NCBI GenBank assembly: GCA_034509735.1
Contig: JACGWO010000001.1
Span: 14,152,854 to 14,216,853, forward strand
Direction of reading: 5' to 3'
Length of the DNA: 64,000 nt
Source: Sesamum alatum
Taxonomy: Eukaryota > Streptophyta > Magnoliopsida > Lamiales > Pedaliaceae
Below, in pieces: positions 21,738-34,416 of this stretch (position 1 is its first letter; each line of letters begins with the position of its first letter). The position numbers and the translations under genes were made by a program. Under the pieces are notes generated by a model. It did no database searches. It saw nothing but the letters and a program-made list of their open reading frames with translations, and had not been told where the DNA came from.

Positions 21738-24700
21738 ATGGATAGGAGTTGCATGCAATTGAACAGATCAGATCCTTTTTTTGCTGAAGGACTAGAGGAG
21801 TTCATTAATTTTGCGTATTCCAAGAAAGAACCACATGAGAAAATTCCTTTTCCTTGTTATGAATGCAACAACTTCTGTGATCAAACTCAAGAAGTTGTTA
21901 GGTATCACTTGTCTATAAATGGGATAAAAAGAAGTTACATTAGGTGGTTGTATCATGGAGGAACTTATGAGGATGACTCAAATGATGAGGGAAACACCGA
22001 TAAAGTTATTAGCATAGATGATTTAGATGATGAGTGCCATGTTGATGAGATATTGGGTATGCTAAATGATTTTCCAAATTCTTACTTAGGGGAGAATTTA
22101 GGTGGAGAAGAAACTTTGGCAAGTTTGGGTGCCCCTTTTTCCCTTGGAAGAGCAGACACATTTTTTAAATTGTTGAAAGACTCGGAAGAGAAACTGTATG
22201 AAGGTTGTGAATCATATTCTAAGTTGACTTTTCTTTTAAAGTTGTTGCATATAAAGACTATAAGTGGTTGGACCAATAAGTCATTCGATATGCTCCTTGA
22301 GCTCTTAAAAGAAGCCTTCCAAGGTGTGGATGTAGATTTGCAGAGTTCGAAAAAATTGATGCGTGACTTAGGTTTCAAATATAAAAAATTCATTCTTGTC
22401 CCAATGATTGTGCACTATTTTGGAAAGAATATGAGAATTTTGAATTTGTCCAAAATGCAACACATGCAAATGGAAATATGAAGGATCAAAGAAAATACCT
22501 AGGAAAGTGTTATGGTAGTTTCCCCTGAAACCTAGATTGCACAGATTGTTTGTGAATACAGATCTTGCTGTAAATATGAGATGACATAAGGAGAAGTTGG
22601 TGCAGGAGAAGGATGTTCTAAGACACCCAATTGATTCTGAACTTTGGCGAGATTTTGATAAAAAAAATCCGTTGTTTGCTGATGATCCGCATAATCTTAG
22701 GTTGGGGTTAGCATCGGATGGATTCAGTCCTTTTGGTAATATGCGCACTTCCTATAGCATTTGGCCAGTAATTCTTGTGCCATATAATCTACCACCATGG
22801 ATGTGTATGAAAGACCTTTTCCTCTTGTTTTCTATGATTATTCCTGGACCTAAGGGTCCTGGAAATGACATTGATGTCTACTTGCAACCACTAATAAATG
22901 AATTGAAAGAATTGTGGGAAACTGGTGTTGAGGCTTATGATGCATACAAAAAAGAAAACTTTATCTTACGTGTTGCATTGATGTGGACTATTAGTGACTT
23001 ACCTGCATATAGTTATTTGTCTGGGTGGATTACATCTGGCTACTATGCTTGCCCCATTTGTATGAGTGAGACTATATGTGAACATTTACCTAATAGTAAA
23101 AAGCGTTGTTATATGGGACATTGCCATTTTTTACCAATTGATCACAAATGGCGAGATGAGATGAAGGCATTTGATGGCAAGAAAGATCATAGAAGAGCAT
23201 CTGTATTGCTATATGGCGAAGAAATTATGGAGCAATTAAGTTCTATTGAACAAGTGCAATTCGGTAAAGAGTTGAGTTCGATCAAAAACAATAAGAAAGG
23301 AAAAAAGAGAAAGAGGACTAGAAGAAAGAGTAAGTTGAAGAATAAGTATAATTGGAAGAAGATGAGCACATTCTTTGAACTACCATACTGGAAAAGCTTA
23401 AAGATGTGACACAACTTGGATGTTATGCATGTAGAGAAAAATGTTTGTGATAACATACTTGGCACATTAATGAACATTTCTGGAAAAACTAAAGACAATA
23501 AGAGGGCATGTAGAGATCTGATGAAAAAAAGGTTTGAAATCAAATCTGCATTTGCAAGGGGAAAGTGAAGATATGCCACCAGCTTCTTGTACTTTATCAC
23601 ATGATGAAAAGAAGATAGTTTGTGACTTCTTGAGTTCTGTCAGATTTCCAGATGGATTTGCTCCAAACATCTCAAGATGTGTGAAAGAAAAAAGATTGAC
23701 GATCTCAGGCCCTAAAAGCCACGACTGTCATGTTCTCTTGCAATGGTTGCTTCCACTTGCAACCCGTGGCTATTTACATAAGGAAGTGTATGAGATGTTA
23801 CTTGAAATTAGTGATTTTTTCAGAAAATTATGCTCGAAAACTTTGTACTTGGGTGTATTGGATAAGATGGAAAACCAGATGGCATTAACCTTGTGCAAAC
23901 TTGAGCGAATATTTCCACCTGCAGTTTTTGATATGATGATACATCTAATGATTCACTTGGCTAGTGAAGCAAAGATTGTTGGGCCAGTTCAGTATCGCTG
24001 GGTGTTTCCGTTTGAAAGGTAACATAAACTTTTATTTTTTCTTTCACTTGCCTAATAGTACATATGATCATTTTTTCCATCTATAATATGTCGATATGTT
24101 TGATTGCAGGAAATTGGGTGTGTTCAAAAGATATGTGCGTAATAAGGCTCGACCCGAAGCATGTATAGCATAGCAATATATAGATAATGAGTTTTTGACT
24201 TTTTGCTCCATGTATTTACATAATGTCGAGACAAGGTTTAACCAAATGGAAAGGAACTATGACACTGTTGAACAGTTGGGTAATTTGTCCGTATTTGCAT
24301 GGAAAGGACATCCATTTGGGGGACCTAGGTACGGAGAATTAAGTGATTGTGATTGGAAAAAATTCCATTTGTTTGTGTTGAAGAATTGTGAAGAGATTGA
24401 GAAATTTAAAAGGTAATAAATTTTGATTTTTTCAATAATTGGAATGCATATTTATGAGTAGTAATGACATATCTGAGTGTTTCCTTTTTTCCTTTTTTGT
24501 AGTGAACACACACTACAAGAAAATAAATATTAGCGACAAAAAAATTAAGTGACAATTTTAATATTATCACTAATTATATATATTTAGTACAAGAATGTTT
24601 ATTTTGTCACAATAATGATTTTTATAATTTTAGTAATTACTATAATTTTGTAAAAATTGTTATTAGTGAAAAAAATGTGCACAAATTTATCACTAAATAC

Positions 24701-25669
24701 AATTAGTGACTCATGTATAGTGACAACCTAGTGACAATAAATAATTGTTATCACTATATTGTGTTGTCACTAAGTTGTCACAATAGATGTGTCACTAATA
24801 GTATTTAGTGACAATTTTTTTCACTAATAATTATATAATGACAAGATGAAAAATATTGTTACTTAATACATATTTTTAGTAACAAATTTTAAATTATCAT
24901 TTGATATTTTATCACTAATATCATATTTTCTTGTAGTGACATGACAAAACTTGTTGTTGAAACTGAAGTGAATGTAGAACAACGACATGATCTTCATTTT
25001 CCTAGATGGTTTTACAAAGCGTGTAAGTAATATTTATTTTCTCTATGAATTAATAACATTTGTGGATTGTTGTTGTAAATTTTGACTTACTTTATTTCAA
25101 TGAATAGGGTGAGCGATTGCATTCTAAAGGAGTTGCTAAAGATGAATTACTATCTTTAGCTAATGGTCTGGACACCTGGATGAAGCATTACACGGACTGC
25201 AATGTCAATGGATTCAGATTTCATACCAAGGATTGCGAGAACAATAGAAAGATACAAAACAGTGGAGTGATTGTGGAAGGAAAGCACAATAAGAAAATAA
25301 TTTACTTTTATGGTGTAGTTAAGGATATTGTAGAGATGTATTACTTACAAGGGGCTAAGAGAGTGTTGATTTTCAAATGTGATTGGTGGAATCTCAATGA
25401 TAGGTCTGGGATTCAAATGGATAGAAATTCAAGTATAACCAGCGTGAATGTGTAGTAAAACTTGGTATGACCAACCGTTTGTTTTGGCATATCAAGTAAG
25501 ACAAGTATTCTATCTTCAAGATTTGAAACTAGGCAAAAATTGGCGTACTGTGGAGAAGATACAGCCTCATGGATCTTATGATATTCCTAAACAGAAGTGC
25601 ATAGAACCAAATGATCTTGAAGATCCTTACCAAGAAGAAGAACCTGAAGAAGCATATTTATTTGATTAA
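21738..25669 (+). pseudogene. CACTA TNP2-like transposase, inactivated
   Basis: ATG 21738 opens a transposase-associated domain (MDRSCMQLNRSDPFFAEGLEEF; Cys-rich CYECNNFC; RSYIRWLYHG). An acidic linker and the Transposase_21 (DDE) region follow: LGF.., then across frameshifts WRDFDKK.., LASDGFSPFGNM, MCMKDLFLL, IPGPKGPGNDIDVYLQPL, YACPICM, to about 23410. HNLDVMHVEKNVCDN continues after an in-frame TGA. Next are DUF4218-like sequence (23534-24022: LCKLERIFPPAVFDMMIHL), an intron, a conserved exon to 24414, and a DUF4216-like C-terminus (25117-25669: FKCDWWNLNDR, LAYQVRQVFYL). Frameshifts lie near 22380 and 22470, with stops near 22506, 22580, 23407 and 24170. A MITE also splits the exon at 24511. 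It cannot encode an active protein. Confidence 0.88.
24511..24938. mobile_element. CACTA MITE nested in the larger CACTA (428 bp)
   Basis: It starts CACTACAAGAAAATA and ends TATTTTCTTGTAGTG, with perfect 3-bp duplication ACA at 24508-24510 and 24939-24941. The interior is packed with 'agtgacaa/ttgtcact' subterminal motifs and has no coding capacity. It lies 8 bases inside an exon of the TNP2-like gene, directly after the splice acceptor TTTTTTGTAG. Its ends match those of the host CACTA, so the same transposase may have mobilised it. Confidence 0.93.
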
Positions 25670-25866
25670 GTATTAAACTGAATCATCTAATAACTTGTTC
25701 AGTTACTATTCATTTTTGTCAAAGTTCAAGACTTACGTATGTGTTAATATATTGGTAGTCTCTTTTATTTCTTTTATTTTTTAGTTTCCATACTAATGTG
25801 GTCTTATTTTATTCATAACCTTTGTGATCTACTATAATTTTTAAACAGTGTTTCTATTGTATACAG

Positions 25867-27898
25867 ATGGGAGGGCCTCGAAGACGTTTTGTGGGGCAAA
25901 GTGAGTCATCCTCATTACATGAATATAGCAGTATCCATCTACACTCACATGAGGAGATTGTGAACAATTTCAATATTAGTAAGCTTACTAATTAATCACT
26001 AGTATTTACTATATTGCATCTTTATTATTTTATCTCAAACAAATAATTAGACCAGACACAAATTAAAATACCAACAAAGTTAATTCTTTTTTCATATGAA
26101 TTAAAAGACGAGGAAGAACTAGAAATGTGGCATTATCTAAAAGAAAATGCCAATGAGAAGCTTACAATTAGGATACCAGAAGAGGTCAACAGAATTGTGG
26201 GTGTGAACAGTCAATTTGCCATCCCCGAATCCAGTTGCTTGACAAGAAGATTTGCACCTCTCCAAGTGACTAAATGGGCCAAAATTGAAGAGGGTAAAAA
26301 GTTAGATTTGTTGAGGGATTTCAGAGTAGGTATCTGTTTCTTATATAATTTGGTTGTCGATATTTATAATTGTTGTCTTAATTTCTTAATTAACTGATGA
26401 GACGCAGGGATCTTTCGATTCTGGAGATGATTTACGCTGCGATAGGGTTATTCTTACACAATATAGGAATTATCGCCGTAAGGCTTATAAGAACTATTTC
26501 CTACGAGGCATCATTCCAACACATGTAAATCCAGAAGATTGGGAATATCTTAGTACTTACTTTTCCTCAGAAGAGTATCAGGTATTTTTGCACATAATAT
26601 ACAAAAAGTTTAGTCACTATACACATGCGAACACCACTTAGATTTTTATGAATAAATTAAAAATGTTCTTACTACAACTCTTAATTTTTGTAGAGAATTA
26701 GCAAACGGAATATAGAAAATCGAGCTGCACAAGACACAATATATTGCTGGTACAAAATCCCTTGCTCGAATTTTTCAAGAGAGGGTAAGCACCATTATAT
26801 GCTTCTAAACAACACAAGAAAATAATAGTTGTAATATAATATTTACTTATCATTTATAGGAAGAGAAGAATGGAGATGGTGTGGGCCTAATAGAGTTATA
26901 GAAATTAACTCGATATAAGTGTGAGAAAGATTGCGAGGATGATTGTTGGGTCAGTGAAGTTGAAAAAGAGAATTATATAAGATTTTTTGATCAATTCTTG
27001 CTATCTTATTAATTGTACATAATCTTATTTTGTATAGTGTCTACGTAGTGCTAATATCATTATTTTTTATACATATTCACTGCATATGCTTTTTATGTTT
27101 ATTTTATTAGTCCTTGAGTATATAATTGTCTTTCTTAAATCATATATTAGTTAAATGAAGTAATGTTAACATTATAGTCTTTTTGTACTACAGAAAAAAA
27201 TGATGGAGCTTCTAATTGAAATATAAGCAACAGGTGAAAGTCTAGTAGCTGAGGAGCAAATATGTGTAGAAGTTTTAGGGTACAAATTTGGCTATACTCG
27301 TGGTACAGGAGCTGGTCCGAAACCAAATAGATCATGCCAAAGCAAAGCTATTGGGAAGAGTTAGAAAATACCAAAAGTAATGCTAGAATAGCTCAAGAAC
27401 GAGCTAATAATGCTGAGCAATAAGTCATAGTGTTCTCTGAGCAATTAAAAAATCAGAAGTCAGTGATTGAAGAGTTGAAAGAGGGCTTACTTGCAACTCA
27501 AAGAGCAATGATAAAGAGACAAAAGTCCACATCGGAAATAATGACATTTTTCCAACAATTTCGTCAAACAAGCCGCTTCCCAGTTTCAGTTTCACCACCT
27601 AGGTATATATTAAAATTACCTTATCTTTTAAACTTTCAAACTTCTAAGCTATTATTGTTTCTTAGCTATATTACCTAGGTATATAGCAAATACTACTTTC
27701 TTTTTTAAAATGTTTGAGCTTTTAGACGTTATAAACACTAAATTTATTATGCATTAGGTTCTTTGTGAGGCCATCTCAAAGCCATCAAAGCATTCACATG
27801 CCTACACATGGATTTGCTTTGCATAACATCCAAAATTCCAACAATGACTTTGATGCGTTCATTCATCTCATCTCCATCTTTACCTTTAATGCTTAAGG
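25867..27898 (+). pseudogene. CACTA TNPA-like gene (Transposase_24 type), decayed
   Basis: Exons separated by short AT-rich introns begin MGGPRRRFVGQ (25867). Next come EEELEMWHYLKENANEKL...FAPLQVTKWAKI (about 26110-26320), a Transposase_24-like block (26408-26580: LTQYRNYRRKAYKNYFLRGIIPTHVNPEDW), later blocks near 26700 and 26870, and a coiled-coil stretch (27430-27600: NQKSVIEELKEGLLATQRA). An in-frame TAG near 26898 and a TAA near 27421 indicate decay. In En/Spm the second gene product binds subterminal repeats; that role is inferred from position and domain only. Confidence 0.75.
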
Positions 27899-27959
27899 TT
27901 TAGTTTATTTAAATCTCTTGTAATTTATTTTGTATCTAAGTGCTATTCTATTTTTGTTT

Positions 27960-29520
27960 AGCTTTGCAAGTGAGCCTGGGCTATGTGAATTATTTCAAGA
28001 GGTGGCCAGGTATTAGATGTTAAATATTCAACTATTGCTTGTTCTAATTCTTATTTTGTGTTTTATAGAAGTTGCGCCATACCTGAGCCCTCCCGTGGTA
28101 AAGGAGATTGCTAGTCTATGTTTACGGGTTGGCCAAAATTCATCATGCCTTGACTTCATTAATTTGATGATTTGATGAAATTAATAATTATGATTTGATG
28201 GAATTCTATCGCAAGGAAATGATTGTTTTACAATTATGATTTGTTGTTAGATCCACTTGTATTAATTATGTGGTTTTTGGTTTTTAAGATGGCACTGCCG
28301 GAGAGGAGTTCGACAAAGATTCTGTTGAACTTGATAAGATGCGACTTACTGAATTGGGTTAGGTCGTCGGATTATTGAGATAAACGAGAGTTTGCTCCAC
28401 GGTAAAGATAAAGAATAATTGTTTGTCTAAGTTATTTGTGTTATAAATTTTTGTGGGTGTCATTGGTGGTTGCTCGTTTTATTCTACTTGACGTAAGGGA
28501 GGTTGTCATTGTATTGTATCGAGCATTAAATCTTTTTCTTCCTCTCTCTAAAGGAAAATTTCTAAATTTCGTTGAATCTCTTATTGAATTTGCATGCATT
28601 CTAAATTATGTTGTAGAATTTTTCTGTGTTTGTTGAATTCTGCTATAGAAAAATTCTGTTCTGCAGCAGAATTTTTGAATTTTGTTCTGCTGTAGAAATT
28701 TTCTTCTGCTGTATTCCAAATTCTGTTGCAGAAATTTTCTGTTCTGCTGAATTCTGCTGCAGAACAGAATTTTTTATTTCCGTTCTACTGCAGAATTTTT
28801 CTTCTGCTGCATTCTAAATTCTTTTGCAGAATTTTTTTGTTCAGTTAAATTCTGCTCTATTTTGCTGAATTCTGCTGCAAAAAAATTCTGTTATGCAGCA
28901 AAATTTTTTAATTATGTTCTGTTGCATGCTAAATTCTGTTGCAGAAATTTTCTGTTCTGCTGAATTCTGTTGCAGAAAAATTCTGTTCTGCTGCAGAAAT
29001 TTTCTTCTGCTGCATGCTAAATTCTGTTGCAGAAATTTTCTGTTCTGCTGCAGATGTTCTGCAGCAGAAAGCAAGACTTCCTGTTGATGGCTTGAATTAT
29101 GTTATTAAATGCCACAAGCCCTTGTCATTATGTTATCTGGCAATGTCTTTTGCCTACTCTTCTCTCTACCACCTCGAATATTGATGCAAAGTATTATGTC
29201 ATCCCTGTTTGGAAAGAAAATGGAGGAATAGAAGGAAAAAGAGTTTTTCTCTTTCTGATGAGAATATATATTTGAATTCCTTTAGTTTATTTTTCTTTGT
29301 TTCCTTTTTCTGACATTTTGTTGTGTCTGAGTTTTCTCTTATATAGGAGCTAATACAATATCCGTTTTAGAATTCTTTGCTTTTCTTGTTGCCACAATAG
29401 GAAAATTGAAGTTGCATACCAGGGGGTTGTGGCTAATTCGAAGAAGCAAGAACTTACTCGTGAAGAGGAGGCAGCTTGGCTTAATTCATTTTTACTTTTC
29501 ATAATCTCATGATGTGAGAT
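27960..29520. repeat. CACTA 3' internal region with TTCTGCTGCAGAA palindrome array
   Basis: From about 28600 to 29070 the sequence is made of variants of 'aaattctgttgcagaaatttt' and 'ttctgctgcagaa' at 20-45 bp spacing in both orientations. Many form perfect TTCTGCTGCAGAA-type palindromes. Short frames open across it are low-complexity artefacts. Flanking pieces (28280-28400, 29400-29480: KIEVAYQGVVANSKKQELTREEEAAW) look like possible host gene fragments, but I cannot name the source. Confidence 0.7.
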
Positions 29521-30183
29521 AATTCATAAATGTAATCCTTGCAACTTTATCCCCATTAAATAATGCAGTTTGTTCCTTGCAACAATTATGAATTCATACT
29601 TTTCAGTTAGACATTAAAGGTGTCTCCTTTTATTGTGTAAATTCTTGAAAGATTTTTCTATTTTTTATGTTGTTTTTATTACATAAATTGTCTTTAGTTA
29701 AATTTGTGAAGTGTTGATAATTCATTATAATTGGCACCATGGTTGCTAGAAAATTCCCAGATTGTATGTATCTTCGAAGATATGTAAAGAAGTGGCAAGA
29801 TCACTTATTGTCACTAAAACATAATATTTTTTTGTGACAATTGATTTCTTGTCACCAAATAGAGCATATGTAGTGACAAGAAAAATTTCTTGTCACTAGA
29901 CGTAACATATTTAGTGACAGTATAGAGTTATTTAGTGATAAGATTTCTATACTTAAGTGATGAGTTGAATTGTCACTAATTCAAAGTGATTAGTGACAAT
30001 ATTCAAGTTGTCACTGAGAACTAAAGGCTAATGTGACATGGGTTTTTTGTTGTCACTATAACGTATTAGTGACATAGGTATTGTGACAAAAAATTATTGT
30101 CATTAAATTTTATTAGTGACAAAATCCTAATATTTTGTGACAATAGATATATATTGTCACTCAAAAGTTTGTTTCTTGTAGTG

Positions 30184-31481
30184 AGTTTGGATGGAAAATG
30201 CTAAGTTCAGCAAAAAAATTTACATAAATTTTTAAGTTTACACCTCATATAACATTCTCATATATATATTTTTTGTATTTATAAGGATAAATGTAATATA
30301 TATACATAAATTAACGGAGCGAGGTTAATATTATTACCATTTTTTTCTTATAAGTACAAAATTATTACATAATAATATTAACTGAGGGATAATTGGAGAT
30401 TTATGTAAATTTTTTTGCTAACATCAGCATTTTTCAACCAAACCCTAATGAAAAGAAGTCAAGTATAAATAGTAAATTTTTCGAGAGTGTAAGTATAATT
30501 TTAAATTTTTTTGGGGAAAAGTGTAATTCATATTTTTAGAGTAACTATAGATTATTCAAAAGTATGTTATGATCTTTAGCTTCTGTTCAAATTTTCTCAA
30601 TAAAAAGGCTACGAAAATTTTACACTTATATTATTTTTGTCATCATTGGCATAGAGATTACTATGTTAATTTGAGCTATATATATATATAATTATTAGTT
30701 TTTAACATTGAATCTGTAGTTTCCTATATATATATATATCTTCGTCAACTAATGATATCTTAACTTAATAGTTAAGGTCGAAGTTTCATTAATAAATACG
30801 AGGTCATGATCCGAGTTTCACCAGACATATAGATATATAATAAAGATAATGTGAATAATTTATTGTAATAAGTATATATGTATACCTTAAAGTTATTTTT
30901 CCTTCGCATCCTCTTCCTCAATATAACCAATCATCTTGTGATTGTTTCACACAATAAATTTTCCGTTGTGTTTTTTCACAAAAAGCTACACCTTCCTATT
31001 AAGGTTGTGGGGTAATAGTAATTATGCATTTTAATATTAAAACTATGCATTTTTAACTGCACACTTCATTTAATGATGATGAGGGTAGTGGTCCATAAAT
31101 GATTCTATATATGTATTATTCATTCAATAATTGAGAGAAAAAACAAAATATTATTTATGTATACATATATCTTCCTCATGGGATTCCTTCAATGATTCAA
31201 TATATTATTTATTCAATAATTTAGCAACGATTCCATAGTTTTGTTTTTTTTCTATTGAAAATTAATATTTCACATATTCGCTGAGAAATACAAAGACAGC
31301 ATTTTTACTGCCCATTGAACATTAGCAACGGAATTACAAAGAAGTTGATCTCTAAGCTATGATGACACATAGCAGCAAACTTATTACCATCACCTTAATT
31401 ACGACTATGAGATTAATTAATCATAGGCATTCACAAAAACACTTTTATAAGTACAATACTGCAGATTCATCAATTCAGTCA
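30184..31481. other. Intergenic between CACTA and the dioxygenase gene
   Basis: No gene was seen. 30184-30545 and 19130-19250 may be the two halves of an older TIR element split by the CACTA insertion ('attacact...' facing 'aagtgtaattcatattttt'), but the match is weak. (TA)n tracts lie at 30680-30695 and 30724-30740. The stretch just before 31482 would be the 3' untranslated and downstream region of the minus-strand dioxygenase. Confidence 0.5.
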
Positions 31482-32831
31482 TCATGCATCCTGAATCTTG
31501 ATGCAATCCAAGTTGCTTTTCCCTTGAAGACGATTGCTCAACATTGTTTCCACATATTCTATAAACTTCATTGGATGATAATATGCACGACCATCCTGTT
31601 CGACGAACGGCTCAGCCGGCCTCACAATAGCATCGGGCGCTGCACCGTTAGCCATGACCACGGATATCCTAGTGGCCTCACTATTCACCACGGCTCTGTG
31701 CCTCACACTCTTGTACCTCCCATTGCTAAATATCTGATACAATAAAAAATAACCAAAGTTGAAGTGTTTAATTTTGTGGTTGTCCCTTAATTCAGAATTA
31801 AAATTTAATGTCAATTAATAAATTTACCTCAAGATGATCGGCTGTGTTAACCAGAATAGAATTCTGAGGGGAATTTGTGTTGAACCACTCTCCGTTGTGC
31901 TGTATTTGTAGGCCAGCAACTCCGTTGTGTATGAGGAACGTCAAGAGCCCGTGATCGGTATGTGCTGGGAGACCAATCGCTTGGTCGGGCTGAGGGCAAG
32001 GCGGATAGTAATTTGCGGCATACAGTTGAAAGCACGAGTCGAGCTTCAAAGCTTCGTCAATGTAGCCTTTTTCCATTCCAAGGTTTTCACCGATGTCCTG
32101 GAGTAGTTTTCTAGCCACGGATCGGGTTTTCTCAGAAAATTCAGCTAGCACCTCCCTGCAATAAAACATGAACTAAGAATCACGCTGATCATATTCAATG
32201 ATCACGACTACACGCTGATATTCATTAATTTTTTACCTTAATTTATGAGGTTTATCTGGGCAGTGAAATTCAGGGTGGACATAGGATTTGACAAAATCCC
32301 TCCATAAGTTAATCTTTTGGTTTGCCATTGTGATGACACTGCCACTTCCGGACTTGATGGGGTCCGACGGACTCTTGGCCTCGTACCTGCGCTTGTCCTC
32401 CTCCGGCAACTCGAAATACTCCAAACTCGCGTCTATAATGTCCTTAAGAAGACTCTCGGAGATCCCATGGTTTACCAGCTGCAAGATTTAATTAATTACT
32501 ACACATGCAGTTACGTATACACTAGTGAATATATCCTAATACCGTCATGCATGATTACTACATATCTCTGTAATTTGCTTACCACGAAGAATCCCCATTC
32601 CCTACAGGCGTTGTCAAGGTCCTGGAGAACTTTGGCGCGTTGATCAGGAGTGCCGGAGACGAGGAGGGAGAAATCGACAATGGGAATAGAATCAGAGTGG
32701 GAGCCTCTGGAATCATTGGCGAAAGCAAACTGAGAAGGGACGGAACTGAGGGCGGAAGACTCAGCCAGCGCCTTAACGAATGAGTTCTCCGCAATATCGG
32801 ATGGTTTCATCGGAGCTATCGCCGGCGCCAT
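31482..32831 (-). CDS. 2-oxoglutarate/Fe(II)-dependent dioxygenase (plant DOXC class)
   Basis: There are four exons on the minus strand: 32583-32831, 32237-32478, 31828-32155 and 31482-31733. All introns are GT-AG and phases join exactly to 356 codons plus TGA. The N-terminal DIOX_N region (SIPIVDFSLL; CREWGFFVLVNHGI spans the first junction) precedes the catalytic jelly roll with NYYPPCPQPD. The iron ligands are H229, D231 (AHTDHG) and H285 (VRHRAV), and the 2-oxoglutarate-binding R295xS297 (TRISV) follows. Length and intron layout match flavonoid/DMR6/2-ODD-type cytosolic oxygenases; the substrate cannot be read from sequence. ATG 32829-32831 is the first in-frame Met, about 115 bp downstream of a TATA box. 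It is the only intact host gene in the window. A usual Gly in the VNxGD motif is Ala here (VNTADHLE). Confidence 0.95.
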
Positions 32832-32945
32832 TGCAATGTGTTTCTATGTGTGCTGTGTGTGTGATGAGGGTGGACAGAAGAGGAAGAAGATGAATGAGGA
32901 AGATAGATGATCAGTTTATTGCAACATAGTATGTGATGGTTGTGC

Positions 32946-32955
32946 TATATATATA
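32946..32955 (-). promoter_or_regulatory. TATA box of the dioxygenase gene
   Basis: The motif TATATATATA lies 115 bp upstream of the start codon, the usual place for a plant TATA box with an 80-90 base leader. A tandem MITE pair begins about 70 bp further upstream. Confidence 0.6.
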
Positions 32956-33023
32956 GGGAGTGAATGGAGAAAGTATTTTCTGTTGTTCAATTATTTTTTG
33001 GCTGAAGGTGTAATAACTAATTG

Positions 33024-33682
33024 GGGACATTGCAATTTTGGTCCTGTATGTATAGGGGTTGGCATTTTTAGTCCTATATGATTTTATTTTTGCATTTTGG
33101 TCATGTAAGTTTGCGATTTTCGCGTTTTTGGTCCTATTCCGGCGAAAATGGCCGGAATATTTTTTAAAATGTGGTCATGTGCCTCACACATGACTTTTTC
33201 TGGCCATTTTCATCGGAATAGGACCAAAAACGCGAAAATCGCGAACGTACAGGACGAAAATGCGAAAATAAAATCGTAAAGGACTAAAAATTCCAACCCC
33301 CTATACATACAGGACCAAAATTATAATTTTCCCTTAAAAATATTCTCATTAGTGATAACAAAAAATTATTGGAAAAATTGCAATTTTGGTCCTGTCTGTA
33401 TAGAGTGTTGGCATTTTTAGTCATGTACGATTTTATTTTCGAATTTTGGTCCTGTAAGTTCACGATTTTTGTGTTTTTGGTCCTATTTCCGGCGAAAATG
33501 GCCGGAATTTTTTTTGAAAATGTGGTCATGTGCCTCGCACATGACTTTTTTCGGTCATTTTCACCGGAATAGGACCAAAAATGCAAAAATCGCGAACTTA
33601 TAGAATAAAATGCGAAAATAAAATCGTACAGGACTAAAAATGTCAACCCCTATACATACAGGATCAAAATTACAATTTTCCC
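33024..33682. mobile_element. Tandem pair of related TIR MITEs upstream of the dioxygenase
   Basis: Two inverted-repeat units (33024-33338 and about 33372-33682) share 'gcaattttggtcctg', 'cctattccggcgaaaatggccgg' variants and complementary right arms. They are joined by about 35 bp. Only the outermost flanks match each other (taactaattg and taactaataa, 8 of 10), so the pair seems to sit at one insertion site. The units are non-coding and each forms a hairpin. Confidence 0.8.
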
Positions 33683-34407
33683 TAACTAATAAGATGTACA
33701 CGTTTGATATAATTAGAAGACACGTCTAGAATCAGTTTGGAATTTTTATTACAGTTTTTCGTCAATCTGTGTTTCGAAAGAAAATATATACACAATTATG
33801 CATATAGATAAAATTTAATATAAGATATAAATATATAATACAAAAAATTAAAAAAAAAAAAAAAAAAACTGAATTGGTTTAAGATATGACGGAAGTTTCC
33901 AGGTGATGGCGAGCTTGCAAATTTTGACTACGAGCACATGTAGTTGTGCTGATTGTAGTTAATTAGGTACGTATGTAAATTTTTTATGTTGGTTTTAAAT
34001 ATGAGAACATGTTTGTCACGACACATGGCTGATTGCTAGAAAATTAAGCATTTGATATTAATTAATTATTCGATATGATCTTTAGTAAATTATGTTTAAT
34101 CAACATGCCATGTGATGCGCGGATTGATAAATTAAATTATAAATTGAATATATTTTTATGAAAAGTTATTGTTCTGTACAAGTTTGTTTCTAATTTTTTG
34201 ATAATTCTATACAGGTTGGTTGACTTCTTTAGATCAATAATGTACAATTAAACGGCATGGGAGATAGAAATAATTGTTTTCTCTTATATGGTCGGTATAT
34301 TTATTAAAGTTTATAGTGTTCGTGCAATGCTAAAGCTCGGATCTCGCTGTCAATACACAATAAAAATAGTTCTTGCTTCAATTCCAAGAGTGAGTTTATT
34401 AGTTGTC
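33683..34407. other. AT-rich intergenic
   Basis: No gene was seen. A poly-A tract lies at about 33846-33868. Confidence 0.5.
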
Positions 34408-34416
34408 AAATCAAAG

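Larger units (their letters stand above)
19254..30183 (+). mobile_element. CACTA (En/Spm-type) transposon, 10.9 kb, complete ends
   Basis: It starts CACTACAAGAAA at 19254 and ends TTTCTTGTAGTG at 30183, flanked by the 3-bp duplication AGT (19251-19253 and 30184-30186). Both subterminal regions (19270-19680 and 29800-30170) hold many 'agtgacaa/ttgtcact' motifs, the expected binding sites for a TNPA-type protein. Inside lie a TNP2-like transposase and a downstream TNPA-like gene, both decayed, plus two arrays of a TTCTGCTGCAGAA palindrome. A smaller CACTA MITE is inserted at 24511-24938. Confidence 0.95.

Noticed and set aside
28436..29184. Several overlapping short frames with Cys/Phe-rich repeats, on both strands
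   Set aside because: They arise from the TTCTGCTGCAGAA array. They are low complexity, open on both strands, and show no conserved domain.
33284..33646. Minus-strand frame of 120 codons across the MITE pair
   Set aside because: It reads through both arms of hairpin MITEs and has no domain. The TIR structure accounts for it.
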